Assembly (NCBI GenBank): GCA_002781365.1
Contig: PETN01000016.1
Coordinates: 124,001 to 188,000 of the forward strand
Source: Sulfurimonas sp. CG01_land_8_20_14_3_00_36_23
Lineage (GTDB): Bacteria; Campylobacterota; Campylobacteria; Campylobacterales; Sulfurimonadaceae
Length of the DNA stretch: 64,000 nt
Direction: 5' to 3'
The position numbers and the translations under genes are program-made. How positions within the stretch are numbered: the first letter of the stretch is position 1; the number at the start of each line of letters is the position of its first letter. Positions 53,096 to 62,968 of this stretch are shown one piece after another. The notes under the pieces are model-generated. The model made no database searches, had not been told where the DNA came from, and saw nothing but the letters and a program-made list of their open reading frames with translations.

Positions 53096-55423
53096 AGGAT
53101 GTTGTTTATCAAACATTAAGAGGTCTCTGTCTATCTCGAAGTTGAAATATTCGGAATTAAATCCATTGTTCCCAACTTTGGAGAGCTGAATTGCTGCTCC
53201 TTGGTTATTCTTCACTTCCATATACAATAAACCTAAGGCATATCTACTCTCTAAGAAAAGAGGATTTTTCATTTTAGACAATTCAAGGAGTGCAATAGCA
53301 TTTGCATGATGATTAGCAGCGGTAGATGCTACGGCACCAAGAAAAAGTGTATGTGCATCCCTTACTCTTAAATCATCTATAAGTTGATTATAGAGTGTGA
53401 AGGATTCTTCGAAGGCCTTATCATACAAAGATGCTAATGCCAAAGCACTTGTTAGTTCATGCACTGACTCTTTGGTGCTTTCTAAAACTGCTTTAAGTTG
53501 TTCTCGTAAATAGTAGAGTTTCCCTGTAATAAGGCTCTCTTGAATATATAAATAGCGAGTAATGTAGGGACCAAAATAGAGATCATTAAAATGAAATTTC
53601 TGCACTTTTAGGTAGTTTAAAACCTCCGAAGCATAGGCAGTAGGTTGAAGTTGAGAGAAGGCAGAATCTATATACATTAAGTGAGGTAAAATGTCATTTG
53701 GTAGTAGAAAGGTTAACTTCTGAGCTGATTTTTTTGCAAGGTCTAGTTTGTTTACTTCAAGAGCGATGATAATATCTAGTGCCAAGTATAATGGTCTTTG
53801 CTTAAAGTCGTTGTTGAGCCAGTCAGTAGATGCAAGCAGATTGTTTTCACTAATATTGATAAGCGTTTTATAAAGAGTAAGCTCCTCACTGTCATTTTCT
53901 TCCATAAGCGCATCTTTGAGTATAGAGTTTAGCTTAGGATTCTCTTTTTGTATAAGCTGACTTGTCATAAGTGCATAAACACCTGAGAGATAGTTTTTTG
54001 CATCTAAATGATAGGAGAGAACAAAATGCTTATGTGCATCAATCATATTCCCCATCTGAGCATAGGTTAATGCTAAGTTGTACTGAAGTATAGAGTGCTT
54101 TGGTTGGATTTTTACGACTTTTTGAAACTCTTCATTAGCTTCTCTGATTTTAAAAGAGAGGGCTTTCTTGATCGCTAAAATGATACCTTTATTTACACTT
54201 GAGGAAGAAGAACTTTTTTTAAGATACTCTTCTGCTGTATCAACATCATCAATAAGGATATTAGCATTTCCTTTTCTGATATAGCTAATCGTCTGATCCG
54301 CATTGAAAATTTTGTAGGGTGAAAAATAGAAGATTTTTTGGTAATTAATAAGATTACTTGTAGCTATGAGTTTTCTATATTGGCTCTGTGCTTGGAGTGG
54401 TTCAAACAGAGACTCTTTTAATGTTACTTTTATTGGATAAATTTTATATACCTCTTCTGGGAACATATCAGTAATATTTTTTATATCATTGCTACCTCTA
54501 GTTATTTGACCTGCTTTTAAATTGATGAGTCCCAGGGCTAAGCCAGCTTTTACTGGTTCGATATTGTTTTGCACCGCATACTCTAAATGTTTTTTTGCAA
54601 GGGTTAAATCTCCCACATTTGCATATAAAAGTCCTATATTGAAAGAGTCTTTTTTGTCAAAATTATCTTCCATCACTTCTATGGCATCATATTCATTACC
54701 AAAAAGTGCATTTATTTTTGCACTCAGATGTTTTTGAATCTCTGGATACTCTTTGGAGGTTGGATTTTTAAGCGCACTCAGAGCTTCAAGATAGTTCCCT
54801 TTATAGTAGTTTATAAGTGCATAATAATAGGAGTAAATAGGAGAGTCTATCTCTTTTGAAAGATAGGCATAGGCTAAGTCAATATAGTAGTTAAAGCTCG
54901 CTTCATCTTCTAAATGCAGAGAACATACTGCCGCATTTATAGCACTTACACATCTTTTTTCATCATTTAAAATAGCTCTCTTAAATGTCTCAAGTGCGAC
55001 ATCATACTGCTCATTTTTTAGCTGTGCCACACCTAAGTTATATTCGGAGATAGCTTCACTAAAGGAAGCGATTTTTTCATAGAGGAAAAGTGCTTCTTCT
55101 TTTGAACCTGAAGAGTATAAGTAGTTCGCTTTTGCTATCATGTTTTCAAGTTTACTAGGTTCTATAATTTGTTTTGTCTCTTTTGTGAATTTTTCATCAG
55201 GAAAGTCCAGCGGTATTACCTCTGAGGGAGGAGAGGATTTAAAAATAATAATAGTAACAATGGCAATAAGGATAAGAACAGCAATTGCTAAAGCTGCAAA
55301 AATTATATTTTTTTGTTTCTTTGGATCTTCCTCAGAGAGTATCTCCTCTTCTGCATGAATGTCCTTAAAACCAGCTGCATCGCTATCTTCGATAATAATT
55401 ATATCTTCTAGTTCTTCAGCCAT
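53087..55423 (-). CDS. Large membrane-anchored TPR protein
   Basis: A 778-residue protein. Residues 1-45 are acidic and cytoplasmic, a transmembrane helix at about 42-62 (IIFAALAIAVLILIAIVTIIIF) follows, and the rest is periplasmic and mostly TPR-like helical pairs (KEEALFLYEKIASFSEAISEYNLGVAQLKNEQYDVALETFKRAI is the clearest). No catalytic motif. A near relative is usually found in Sulfurimonas-type genomes. It is a scaffold of unknown partners, possibly linked to motility or envelope assembly; that is speculative. Confidence 0.78.
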   Translation of the reverse strand: MAEELEDIIIIEDSDAAGFKDIHAEEEILSEEDPKKQKNIIFAALAIAVLILIAIVTIIIFKSSPPSEVIPLDFPDEKFTKETKQIIEPSKLENMIAKANYLYSSGSKEEALFLYEKIASFSEAISEYNLGVAQLKNEQYDVALETFKRAILNDEKRCVSAINAAVCSLHLEDEASFNYYIDLAYAYLSKEIDSPIYSYYYALINYYKGNYLEALSALKNPTSKEYPEIQKHLSAKINALFGNEYDAIEVMEDNFDKKDSFNIGLLYANVGDLTLAKKHLEYAVQNNIEPVKAGLALGLINLKAGQITRGSNDIKNITDMFPEEVYKIYPIKVTLKESLFEPLQAQSQYRKLIATSNLINYQKIFYFSPYKIFNADQTISYIRKGNANILIDDVDTAEEYLKKSSSSSSVNKGIILAIKKALSFKIREANEEFQKVVKIQPKHSILQYNLALTYAQMGNMIDAHKHFVLSYHLDAKNYLSGVYALMTSQLIQKENPKLNSILKDALMEENDSEELTLYKTLINISENNLLASTDWLNNDFKQRPLYLALDIIIALEVNKLDLAKKSAQKLTFLLPNDILPHLMYIDSAFSQLQPTAYASEVLNYLKVQKFHFNDLYFGPYITRYLYIQESLITGKLYYLREQLKAVLESTKESVHELTSALALASLYDKAFEESFTLYNQLIDDLRVRDAHTLFLGAVASTAANHHANAIALLELSKMKNPLFLESRYALGLLYMEVKNNQGAAIQLSKVGNNGFNSEYFNFEIDRDLLMFDKQHPKK

Positions 55424-55470
55424 TGCCTACCTTGTATATACTTTATATTCGTTCTATTTAAGCAATAAAA

Positions 55471-55485
55471 GTACCAAAAAGTACT
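55471..55485. repeat. GTAC-N6-GTAC element like the HxlR candidate operator
   Basis: GTACCAAAAAGTACT differs at one base from GTACTAAAAAGTACT at 24591. It lies in the divergent spacer between the TPR gene and bioD. Confidence 0.4.
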
Positions 55486-55509
55486 CTTTTTTCAATCCTT
55501 GATAAACAA

Positions 55510-55515
55510 TATAAT
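55510..55515 (+). promoter_or_regulatory. -10 element upstream of bioD
   Basis: TATAAT 38 bp before bioD. No convincing -35 box. Confidence 0.45.
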
Positions 55516-55553
55516 GATATACTCCAAACACTTAATTTATATGGGTTTTTTAA

Positions 55554-56201
55554 ATGAAAAAAAGAATTTTTGTCACTGCAACAAATACAGACATTGGTAA
55601 AACCTACACCACAAAACTACTTCTCAAAGAGTTTGCTTCGCGTGGAATTTTAGTTGGAGTTCTTAAACCTATTGAAACAGGTGTGATAGATGGGATAGCC
55701 AAAGATGGGGAAGCGCTTTTGGAGTGTGTAAAGCAACTCAACCCTAAACTCTGGTCTTTAGATATTGATGATATTGTACCCATTACGTACGAGCTGGCCG
55801 CAGCACCTTTTGTTGCTTCAAACAATACACCATTGGATTTAAAAAAAATACTTTTAAAACTTGAAGAGTTAGAAGCCTCCTGCGACCTTGTTATTATAGA
55901 GGGAGCAGGTGGACTCTATGTTCCTATAGATGATAACTATAAAATGATTGATTTAATTACAGCACTCAATGCAGTTGCTCTTTTGGTTACGCACTGCTCC
56001 TTAGGGTGTATTAACGATACTCTGCTCAGTCAAAAAGCACTTCGAGAGAGAAAAATTCCACATGCTGTAGCTTTTAATTGTAAAAGTGAGGATGAGAGCT
56101 TTTTAACACTGAGTGAACCTTATTTTAAGCAAACAGGTTTTGAAGTGTTAAAAGTTGATGAAAATATTGACACCCTATGCGATGTCTTGTATAATCTGTA
56201 A
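55554..56201 (+). CDS. bioD: Dethiobiotin synthetase
   Basis: A 215-residue P-loop enzyme that closes the ureido ring of biotin with CO2 and ATP. The variant P-loop ATNTDIGKTYTTKLL, KPIETGV, and IIEGAGGLYVPI are characteristic. It is first in a tight run with pyrB and pabB; biotin, pyrimidine and folate steps are thus co-transcribed without an obvious pathway link. A near-motif (TTCCACATGC) is at 56056. Confidence 0.95.
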   Translation: MKKRIFVTATNTDIGKTYTTKLLLKEFASRGILVGVLKPIETGVIDGIAKDGEALLECVKQLNPKLWSLDIDDIVPITYELAAAPFVASNNTPLDLKKILLKLEELEASCDLVIIEGAGGLYVPIDDNYKMIDLITALNAVALLVTHCSLGCINDTLLSQKALRERKIPHAVAFNCKSEDESFLTLSEPYFKQTGFEVLKVDENIDTLCDVLYNL

Positions 56202-56221
56202 ATTTTTCATAAAAGAGATAC

Positions 56222-57094
56222 ATGCAACATTTACTTCGCACAGATGATTTTACAGTTGAAGAGATAAATGAGATTTTAGCGGATGCTAAACTCTTTAGTG
56301 ATGGTCGATTTGATAGAATTTTAAAAGATAAGATAATTATTACGCTTTTTTTTGAAAATTCAACTCGAACAAGAAGCTCTTTTGAAATTGCCGCTAAAAG
56401 ACTTGGGGCTGAGATGGTTCATCTTGATGTTTCAAAAAGCTCTACAAAAAAAGGTGAAACCTTAGTCGACACTGCAATGAATCTCGATGCGATGGGTCCA
56501 CATGCAATCATTGTAAGACATGAAAATGCAGGTGTTCCTAAAATTCTCTCCGACCATACAAAAGCGTGTATTATTAACGCTGGGGATGGCGCACATGCAC
56601 ATCCAACGCAGGCACTTCTGGATTTATACACTTTAAAAGAGCACTTTGGCGAGCTTAAGGGTAAAAAAATTGCGATTGTCGGGGATATAAAAAACTCACG
56701 TGTGGCAAACTCAAATATAGAACTCTTAACACGCTTTGGTTTAGAGGTTATTCTCGTTGCTCCTCCGCAGTTCTTACCAAAAACTACGCTGCGAACAACC
56801 CATTTTTTAGCTGAAATTATAGATGAAGTGGATGCAATTATGAGCTTGAGAACACAGACGGAGAGACACTCTTCACAAAACTACGCCTCTCTTAAAGATT
56901 ATGCGAGTGATTTTTGCATCACTTCAGAGCTTTTAGGGGAGAGAGATATTATCTTGCTCCACCCTGGCCCTGTGCACAGAAACATAGACATTGATGACAC
57001 ACTGCTTGCAGATAAAAGATGTAAGGTTTTAGAACAGGTAAGTAACGGAGTAAATATTCGGATGGCGATACTCAAAAAGTTAATCGCTGATTGA
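56222..57094 (+). CDS. pyrB: Aspartate carbamoyltransferase catalytic subunit
   Basis: A 290-residue enzyme forming carbamoyl-aspartate in pyrimidine synthesis. The carbamoyl phosphate loop [20 protein letters not shown], the [14 protein letters not shown] block, [10 protein letters not shown] and [13 protein letters not shown] are intact. No pyrI regulatory subunit is adjacent. It is slightly shorter than E. coli PyrB. Confidence 0.97.
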   Translation: MQHLLRTDDFTVEEINEILADAKLFSDGRFDRILKDKIIITLFFENSTRTRSSFEIAAKRLGAEMVHLDVSKSSTKKGETLVDTAMNLDAMGPHAIIVRHENAGVPKILSDHTKACIINAGDGAHAHPTQALLDLYTLKEHFGELKGKKIAIVGDIKNSRVANSNIELLTRFGLEVILVAPPQFLPKTTLRTTHFLAEIIDEVDAIMSLRTQTERHSSQNYASLKDYASDFCITSELLGERDIILLHPGPVHRNIDIDDTLLADKRCKVLEQVSNGVNIRMAILKKLIAD

Positions 57095-57101
57095 TACCTC
57101 T

Positions 57102-58040
57102 ATGAACTTTGAAGATTTAAATGCGCTTGGTGCGGCGAGAGAGCCATTTTTCTTTCTCTGTGATTTTAAAGCGCAGAATCTTGAATATACTCTTTTAAAA
57201 GATTTAAAAGAGAGCGATATAGAGTTCTGTATTGATGAGAACTATCTCCAAAAAGTGCATGAACATAGATTTAAAAAAACTCCAAACCCTTTTGCAGAGT
57301 ATAAAAAAAAATTTGATTTTGTGATAGAAAAAATCAAATCTGGCGAGACCTACTTACTCAACCTAACACAACCTACAAAAATAGAGACTCCACTGACCCT
57401 AAAAGAGATATATGCTCTGGCAAATGCTCATTATAAACTGAGATATAAAGATAAGTTTGTATGCTTCTCTCCTGAAAAATTTATACAACTCTCAGGGGAA
57501 AGAATCCATACCTACCCGATGAAAGGGACAATCGACGCTTCACTTCCACATGCCAAAGAGCAGATACTCAATAACAAAAAAGAGATGGCAGAACATGTTA
57601 TGGTTGTGGATTTACTTCGAAATGATTTATCGATTGTGGCAGAGGATGTGAAAGTTGAAGTCTTTCGATATGTTCAAACTATCGACTCTGGTGAAAAAAA
57701 ACTTCTACAAGTAAGCTCACATATTAGTGGTTATGTCGGAGCCAATTGGCATGTGGAAATTGGGAATATCCTCAAAGCACTTTTGCCCGCTGGAAGTATA
57801 AGTGGCGCACCAAAAAAAAGCACATTAGAGATTATAGAAGAAGTTGAAGGGTACGAGAGAGGATACTTTAGTGGTGTTTTTGGCCTCTACGATGGAGAAA
57901 AGCTCGACAGTGGTGTTATGATTAGATTTATAGAAAAAACTGAGGATGGTTTTATTTATAAAAGCGGTGGCGGTATAACTTTAGATAGCGATGCGATTTT
58001 AGAGTATAATGAACTCCAAGATAAAATCTATTTGCCATAA
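57102..58040 (+). CDS. pabB: Aminodeoxychorismate synthase component I
   Basis: A 312-residue chorismate-binding enzyme converting chorismate to aminodeoxychorismate for folate. It is a short form lacking a long N-terminal domain. GETYLLNLTQPT, YPMKGTIDA, VDLLRNDLSIVA, AGSISGAPKKSTLEII and FIYKSGGGITLDSDAILEYNE are the active-site blocks. Two motif copies are inside (57544, 57748), read as Leu-Pro-His-Ala and Trp-His-Val-Glu. Confidence 0.93.
   Translation: MNFEDLNALGAAREPFFFLCDFKAQNLEYTLLKDLKESDIEFCIDENYLQKVHEHRFKKTPNPFAEYKKKFDFVIEKIKSGETYLLNLTQPTKIETPLTLKEIYALANAHYKLRYKDKFVCFSPEKFIQLSGERIHTYPMKGTIDASLPHAKEQILNNKKEMAEHVMVVDLLRNDLSIVAEDVKVEVFRYVQTIDSGEKKLLQVSSHISGYVGANWHVEIGNILKALLPAGSISGAPKKSTLEIIEEVEGYERGYFSGVFGLYDGEKLDSGVMIRFIEKTEDGFIYKSGGGITLDSDAILEYNELQDKIYLP
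57544..57554 (-). repeat. Dispersed motif, 11-mer, in pabB
   Basis: TTCCACATGCC, read as Leu-Pro-His-Ala. Confidence 0.85.
57748..57760 (+). repeat. Dispersed motif, full 13-mer, in pabB
   Basis: GGCATGTGGAAAT, read as Trp-His-Val-Glu-Ile. Confidence 0.92.
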
Positions 58041-58059
58041 AGAAAAAGAGAAAAATAAA

Positions 58060-59451
58060 ATGAAAGCAATGCATAATTTTTTTACAAGTGGACATGAGTT
58101 GACATCTGATTTACAAAGCAGATATCAAATGACAAATATTGCATTAATACTCTCGAGTGCAGGTTTGTGTTATGGGATTATAGGAAATTATTTTAGAGAT
58201 ATATCCGGACTCATACCTATTGAACTCTTCTTGTTGTTTGTCAACGGCATACTCTGGTATACACTCAGAACTTATAAAAATTCTTTTGAGTATGTGGTAA
58301 AGATTATTACAGCGCAGTTTACATTTTTATTTTTGTTTCTTGTTTATACGAATGAACCGAATGCCTTAAAACATGTATGGCTTTTTACCTACCCAATAGT
58401 GTTACTCTATTTTCAAAAAAACAAAAATGGGATTTACTGGGTTGTTTTTACGATTTTAGCTTTAATTATCGCACCTTTACAGGGTTTTGTGGAAGTTCAA
58501 TATAGTTTGTTTCAAGTAACTTATATAGCCTTTGTTTTAATTATTGTGACTATTATGGTCTACTTTTTTCAAGTGAAAATGAATGAGGCCAAAGATATTA
58601 TTTTAGAACAGCAGGCAAGATTGCGCGGCTATAACGTGAACCTTGAAAAACAGCTCGAAGAGAAAGTTAAAAACCTAGAGGAGCTAAACGAATCGCTTGA
58701 GTTGAAAGTTGAAGAGAAAATCAAGGAACTCATAAAAACAGAAAAACTTTTAACAACTCAATCCAAACAAGCTGTAATGGGTGAGATGATTAGCATGATT
58801 GCACATCAGTGGAGACAACCCCTCTCTATGATAACCCTTCAAATATCAAACTTACAGATTCAAAAACTATTAGGAAAAAAAGTTGAAGAAGAAGAACTTT
58901 ATAGAATACTTGAAGAGATAAGCAACACTATTATTTACCTCTCAGAGACTATTGATGATTTTAAAACTTATTTTCATCCTGACAGAAAAGTAGAACAAGT
59001 GAAGATATTTAAGCTCCTCACTCGGGCACTAAACTTTAGCCAAGTGAGATTAACCGAGACACATATAAAGGCGCAAATAGAGTTTACACATGAAGAGATA
59101 GAGATCAATACCTATGCCAATGAGATGATACAAGTTATCTTAAATCTGCTCAATAATGCTATAGATATTCTTGCTCAAGAGAAGAGAGCAGAGGCTATGA
59201 TAAGAATAAGTGTAAAAGATAGGAACGATACTTTAGAGATTAGCGTGCAAGATAATGCGAGTGGAATAAAGAAAGAGGATTTACCACATATCTTTGAACC
59301 CTATTTTAGTACAAAAGGCAAAAATGGAACAGGCTTAGGACTCTATATGAGTCAAATGATAATTGAAAAACAGTTCAAAGGAGAGATAAAAGTAGAAACA
59401 TCGCCTAAGGGCTCTACTTTTATGGTAACGATTCCTAAAAATATCTCCTGA
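58060..59451 (+). CDS. Membrane sensor histidine kinase
   Basis: A 463-residue kinase read from ATG 58060; an in-frame ATG at 58009 overlaps pabB. Six or so hydrophobic helices fill residues 20-180, with little periplasmic mass, so the signal is probably sensed in the membrane. A coiled coil at about 185-235 leads to HisKA with His249 in MIAHQWRQPLSMITLQ and a HATPase domain (NNAIDIL, GTGLGLYMSQMII). There is no adjacent response regulator. The next gene overlaps its stop codon by one base. Confidence 0.87.
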   Translation: MKAMHNFFTSGHELTSDLQSRYQMTNIALILSSAGLCYGIIGNYFRDISGLIPIELFLLFVNGILWYTLRTYKNSFEYVVKIITAQFTFLFLFLVYTNEPNALKHVWLFTYPIVLLYFQKNKNGIYWVVFTILALIIAPLQGFVEVQYSLFQVTYIAFVLIIVTIMVYFFQVKMNEAKDIILEQQARLRGYNVNLEKQLEEKVKNLEELNESLELKVEEKIKELIKTEKLLTTQSKQAVMGEMISMIAHQWRQPLSMITLQISNLQIQKLLGKKVEEEELYRILEEISNTIIYLSETIDDFKTYFHPDRKVEQVKIFKLLTRALNFSQVRLTETHIKAQIEFTHEEIEINTYANEMIQVILNLLNNAIDILAQEKRAEAMIRISVKDRNDTLEISVQDNASGIKKEDLPHIFEPYFSTKGKNGTGLGLYMSQMIIEKQFKGEIKVETSPKGSTFMVTIPKNIS

Positions 59452-60128
59452 TGAAGAAGCTACTCTTTTTATATTTTGGTGTTGGCTTCTTCCTTTTTTT
59501 GAATATTTTTTATCACTCGTTTTATGAGGCACAAGAGTTTTCCTTTTTTACATATACTCTAACTCCTCTTGGACTTTTACTGCTTTTTTACCTTTTTTCA
59601 GTGACGCTTATTTTTTTTATGCGTAAGAGTTCTATGCTTTATTTTAAAGCAAAAGAGACTCTTTTCGCCTCTACATTTGTTCACTTTTCTCTCTCTTTAT
59701 CTCTTGTTTTATGCATGCAATATACAGAGTTTTTACTCTTTCAATTTGCTTATCTTCTTTTCATTGTACGTTATGAGAACAAAAGAGTAAACGTTCTCTT
59801 CTCTCTTTTGTATCTTACTTTTGTGCATCACTCTCTGCTTCAGCTTTTTATATCTGAGTTTGTTTTTCTCTATTTTATAAATCTTTTTCTTCTCTCCTAT
59901 CTCCTCTATAGGGTGGATTTAGGGATAAGAAAAGGAGACGTTTTGGCATGTGGAATCTTCTTCTTACTCCTTCTTTTTATGTGGAATATTTCTGAGGCGT
60001 TTAGATATAGTTTATATGTCTGGCTGGATATAGTAGATGTGCAAAATGATGCCTCACCAGTTGTCGTTTTTGCTTTAACCATCCTGCATTCATCTCTTCT
60101 CTTTTTTATAGAGTTTAAAAAAAAATGA
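59451..60128 (+). CDS. Hydrophobic membrane protein, unknown
   Basis: A 225-residue, very phenylalanine- and leucine-rich protein with about six to seven transmembrane helices and short charged loops. I recognise no family. It is coupled to the histidine kinase by a one-base overlap, so it may help that kinase sense or anchor. A motif copy at 59945 is read as Ala-Cys-Gly-Ile. Confidence 0.65.
   Translation: MKKLLFLYFGVGFFLFLNIFYHSFYEAQEFSFFTYTLTPLGLLLLFYLFSVTLIFFMRKSSMLYFKAKETLFASTFVHFSLSLSLVLCMQYTEFLLFQFAYLLFIVRYENKRVNVLFSLLYLTFVHHSLLQLFISEFVFLYFINLFLLSYLLYRVDLGIRKGDVLACGIFFLLLLFMWNISEAFRYSLYVWLDIVDVQNDASPVVVFALTILHSSLLFFIEFKKK
59945..59956 (+). repeat. Dispersed motif, 12-base variant, in membrane protein gene
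   Basis: GGCATGTGGAAT, matching the first 11 bases, read as Ala-Cys-Gly-Ile. Confidence 0.85.
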
Positions 60129-60140
60129 TACTTATTGGGA

Positions 60141-60146
60141 TATAAT
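60141..60146 (+). promoter_or_regulatory. -10 element upstream of tal
   Basis: TATAAT 26 bp before the tal start. Confidence 0.5.
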
Positions 60147-60172
60147 AAAGAAAAATTATTTAGGATTTTTGT

Positions 60173-61153
60173 ATGTATATAGAAGATTTGAAGTTCTCGT
60201 TATGGGCAGATTTTATTGAACGGGATTATCTTGATAATGAGTTCAAAGATTTGATAAACAAGGGTGTAATAAACGGAGCAACGTCTAACCCAGCTATTTT
60301 TAAAAATGCTATCTTAAACTCTCCTGCTTACAAAGAGCAACTCACACTTCTCAGTGCTTTTGATTCCAAAGAGAAATATGAGGCGCTTGCCATCCATGAT
60401 ATTACCAAAGCGGCTGATATATTAAAACCGCTTTATGATGCTGGAGATGATGGCTATGTAAGTATTGAAGTGGACCCTAGCCTTTGCGATGATGCTCTTG
60501 CCACAATTGCTGAAGGGAAGAGACTTTTTAAAAGAATAGATAAAGAAAATGTAATGATTAAAGTTCCTGCAACTCCTGCAGGCTATGAAGCGATGCGTGA
60601 ACTTACCGCATGTGGAATTCCAGTGAATGCAACGCTCATCTTCAAAAAAGAACAGGCTCTTTTATGTGCCAAAGCTTTTCAAGAGGGCATCGAAATCTAT
60701 GGTAAAAATGTAGATACAGTCATAAGTATTTTCGTAAGCAGAGTAGATAGAGCATTGGATGCGTTGCTCCAAGCGCATGGGATAGAGGTCGCTTTGAGTG
60801 GTATCTATAACAGTGCGGATATTTATGCAGCTATTGAGGAGATGAAAGTACCTGGTTGCAGGACACTTTTTGCAAGTACTGGTGTGAAAGATGACTCACT
60901 TCCTCCTTACTATTACGTAAGCGGGCTTTTGGCATATAACAGTGTAAATACAGCACCAGTGAAGACCATCAAAGCTTTTCATGAAAATGGTACGAAAGAG
61001 AGAGTTTTACCACTCTCAGATGAGCTAATTCAAAAACATTTTCTTAAAATAAAAGAGGCTGGCATAGATTTTGAAGCAGTTTTAGATGCTCAAATTGCAG
61101 ATGGATTGCTAGCATTTAAAGATGCATTTAAAGATATATTGGAGGCATTATGA
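60173..61153 (+). CDS. tal: Transaldolase
   Basis: A 326-residue class I enzyme of the pentose phosphate pathway that moves dihydroxyacetone units between sugar phosphates. The GATSNPAIFKNAI block, the Schiff-base Lys in NVMIKVPATPAGYEAM, VNATLIFKKEQA and SIFVSRVDRALD are characteristic. Its end overlaps the pilT start by 4 bp (ATGA). Confidence 0.94.
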   Translation: MYIEDLKFSLWADFIERDYLDNEFKDLINKGVINGATSNPAIFKNAILNSPAYKEQLTLLSAFDSKEKYEALAIHDITKAADILKPLYDAGDDGYVSIEVDPSLCDDALATIAEGKRLFKRIDKENVMIKVPATPAGYEAMRELTACGIPVNATLIFKKEQALLCAKAFQEGIEIYGKNVDTVISIFVSRVDRALDALLQAHGIEVALSGIYNSADIYAAIEEMKVPGCRTLFASTGVKDDSLPPYYYVSGLLAYNSVNTAPVKTIKAFHENGTKERVLPLSDELIQKHFLKIKEAGIDFEAVLDAQIADGLLAFKDAFKDILEAL

Positions 61154-62349
61154 GTAGTGAAGAGAAAAATTATGTAGATGCGACAAAACTGACCTATGAA
61201 CAACTCAAAAAAGTTGGAAAATATTTACAAAAGATGATAGAAGTAGGTGGAAGTGACCTTCATATCAAAGCGAATGCTGTTGTTCGTGCTAGAATCAATG
61301 GAAATATTGTCCAGTTCGGTGGTGGCATATTTGCAAAAGAGGATGCACTCACTTTTGTAAAAGAGATATTAAAAGGAAGATATGCTGAATTTGTTGAGAA
61401 AAAAGAGATAGATTTTGTCTATCCTTTTAGCGACACAAGCCGTTTTCGTGTCAATATATTTTTTCAAATGGATGGAATCTCTGCGGTTTTTCGTACAATT
61501 CCTGTTAAAATTCCAGCAATGAGCGAGTTACATCTTCCTGATATTATTCAAAAGTTTACACAACTCGAACGTGGTTTAGTTTTGGTTACGGGAGTTACAG
61601 GAAGTGGTAAATCTACAACTTTGGCTTCGATGATTAATGAGATAAATCTTACAAAAAAGAAACATATTATTACCATTGAAGATCCAATCGAATTTGTTCA
61701 TAAAGATAGAGGATGTATCATTAACCAGCGTTCAGTAGGACAAGATACGCTCTCCTTTGGAACAGCGCTTCGAGCTGCTCTTCGTGAAGACCCAGATATT
61801 ATCTTAGTTGGAGAGATGCGAGATCGTGAGACAATCAACTTGGCACTTCATGCCGCAGATACAGGACACTTGGTTTTCTCAACACTTCATACCATAGATG
61901 CAAAAGAGACAATTAACCGTATTATTGCAACATTCTCTACAGAAGAACAAAATCGTATTCGACTCTCCTTAGCAGGAGTAATCCAAGGTGTGGTATCTCA
62001 GCGTCTCATCCCAACTGTGGACTCAAAACGTAGAGCTGCTGTTGAAGTTCTCGTTCGTACACCGACGATTGAAAAACTTATCATGGAAAATCGTGATTAT
62101 GAAATTCGTGATGTTATCGAAAAAGGGAGAGAACACTATAAGTCCCAAAGTTTTGACCAATCCATCTTAGATCTTTATAATGAGGGAGTTATCTCAAAAG
62201 AGATGGCTTTAGAACATGCTACTAGTGCTGCTGACTTAGAACTTAGAATGAGTGGTTTAACAGCTGGAAAACTCTCTGAGCAAAACGGTGATACAAAAAA
62301 TGGAGCGATAAGATTAGAGTCTAGGGATGATATTTTTGATTTGAAATAG
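61150..62349 (+). CDS. pilT: Type IV pilus retraction ATPase PilT
   Basis: A 399-residue hexameric secretion ATPase. Walker [16 protein letters not shown], the Asp box [12 protein letters not shown], Walker [17 protein letters not shown], the His box [10 protein letters not shown], and [19 protein letters not shown] at the PilT C-terminal motif place it with retraction and not extension ATPases. Pilus retraction drives twitching and, in many bacteria, DNA uptake, which is relevant to the dispersed motif. It overlaps tal by 4 bp. Confidence 0.92.
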   Translation: MSSEEKNYVDATKLTYEQLKKVGKYLQKMIEVGGSDLHIKANAVVRARINGNIVQFGGGIFAKEDALTFVKEILKGRYAEFVEKKEIDFVYPFSDTSRFRVNIFFQMDGISAVFRTIPVKIPAMSELHLPDIIQKFTQLERGLVLVTGVTGSGKSTTLASMINEINLTKKKHIITIEDPIEFVHKDRGCIINQRSVGQDTLSFGTALRAALREDPDIILVGEMRDRETINLALHAADTGHLVFSTLHTIDAKETINRIIATFSTEEQNRIRLSLAGVIQGVVSQRLIPTVDSKRRAAVEVLVRTPTIEKLIMENRDYEIRDVIEKGREHYKSQSFDQSILDLYNEGVISKEMALEHATSAADLELRMSGLTAGKLSEQNGDTKNGAIRLESRDDIFDLK

Positions 62350-62370
62350 GGGCTTATAAGAACTATTTAA

Positions 62371-62398
62371 TTGATATTAAAGCTTGTTTAGATACAAT
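62371..62398 (+). promoter_or_regulatory. Promoter of rplY-pth
   Basis: TTGATA (62371-62376) and TACAAT (62393-62398) with a 16-base spacer, ending 31 bp before rplY. Confidence 0.6.
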
Positions 62399-62429
62399 TG
62401 CGCCTATTTTAAAATTACAAGGATTTAAT

Positions 62430-62966
62430 ATGTTAGAAGGCATAGTTAGAGAGAGTATTGGTAAGAAGGGCACAAAGGCACTTCGCCGTGATGGTTATCT
62501 GATTGCAAACATTTACGGAAAAGGTCTTGAAAATATTCATGCAGCATTCAAGTCAAATGAGTATATCCGTACTGTTCGCAACAAAGAAACTTTATCATTC
62601 CCAGTTAGCGTTGGTGGTAAAGAGATGAATGTTGTTGTTCAATCATATGAGTCACACCCAGTTACGGGTATTTTGTTACACGTTGATTTAATGGTAGCAC
62701 AACCAGGTGTTGTAGCACACTATCACGTTCCTGTTGTAACAAGTGGTATCGCCTTTGGTCTTAAAAACAAAGGTTTAGTAAATATCTCAAAACCTCGTTT
62801 AAGAGTAAAAGCAGCGATTGAAAATGTTCCAAACAGCATAGTTGTTGATGTAACACCAATGGATGTTGGTGACTCTAGACTTATTCGTGATATAGCTAAA
62901 ATCGAAAATGTAACATTTACAGATTCAGAGCGTGTAGCTGTAGTAAGTATTATTAAAGCTAAATAA
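62430..62966 (+). CDS. rplY: 50S ribosomal protein L25 (CTC family)
   Basis: A 178-residue long-form L25 that binds 5S rRNA, with the N-terminal L25 domain ([42 protein letters not shown]) and the C-terminal TL5 beta domain. It is 2 bp before pth, a widespread pairing. Confidence 0.96.
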   Translation: MLEGIVRESIGKKGTKALRRDGYLIANIYGKGLENIHAAFKSNEYIRTVRNKETLSFPVSVGGKEMNVVVQSYESHPVTGILLHVDLMVAQPGVVAHYHVPVVTSGIAFGLKNKGLVNISKPRLRVKAAIENVPNSIVVDVTPMDVGDSRLIRDIAKIENVTFTDSERVAVVSIIKAK

Positions 62967-62968
62967 AA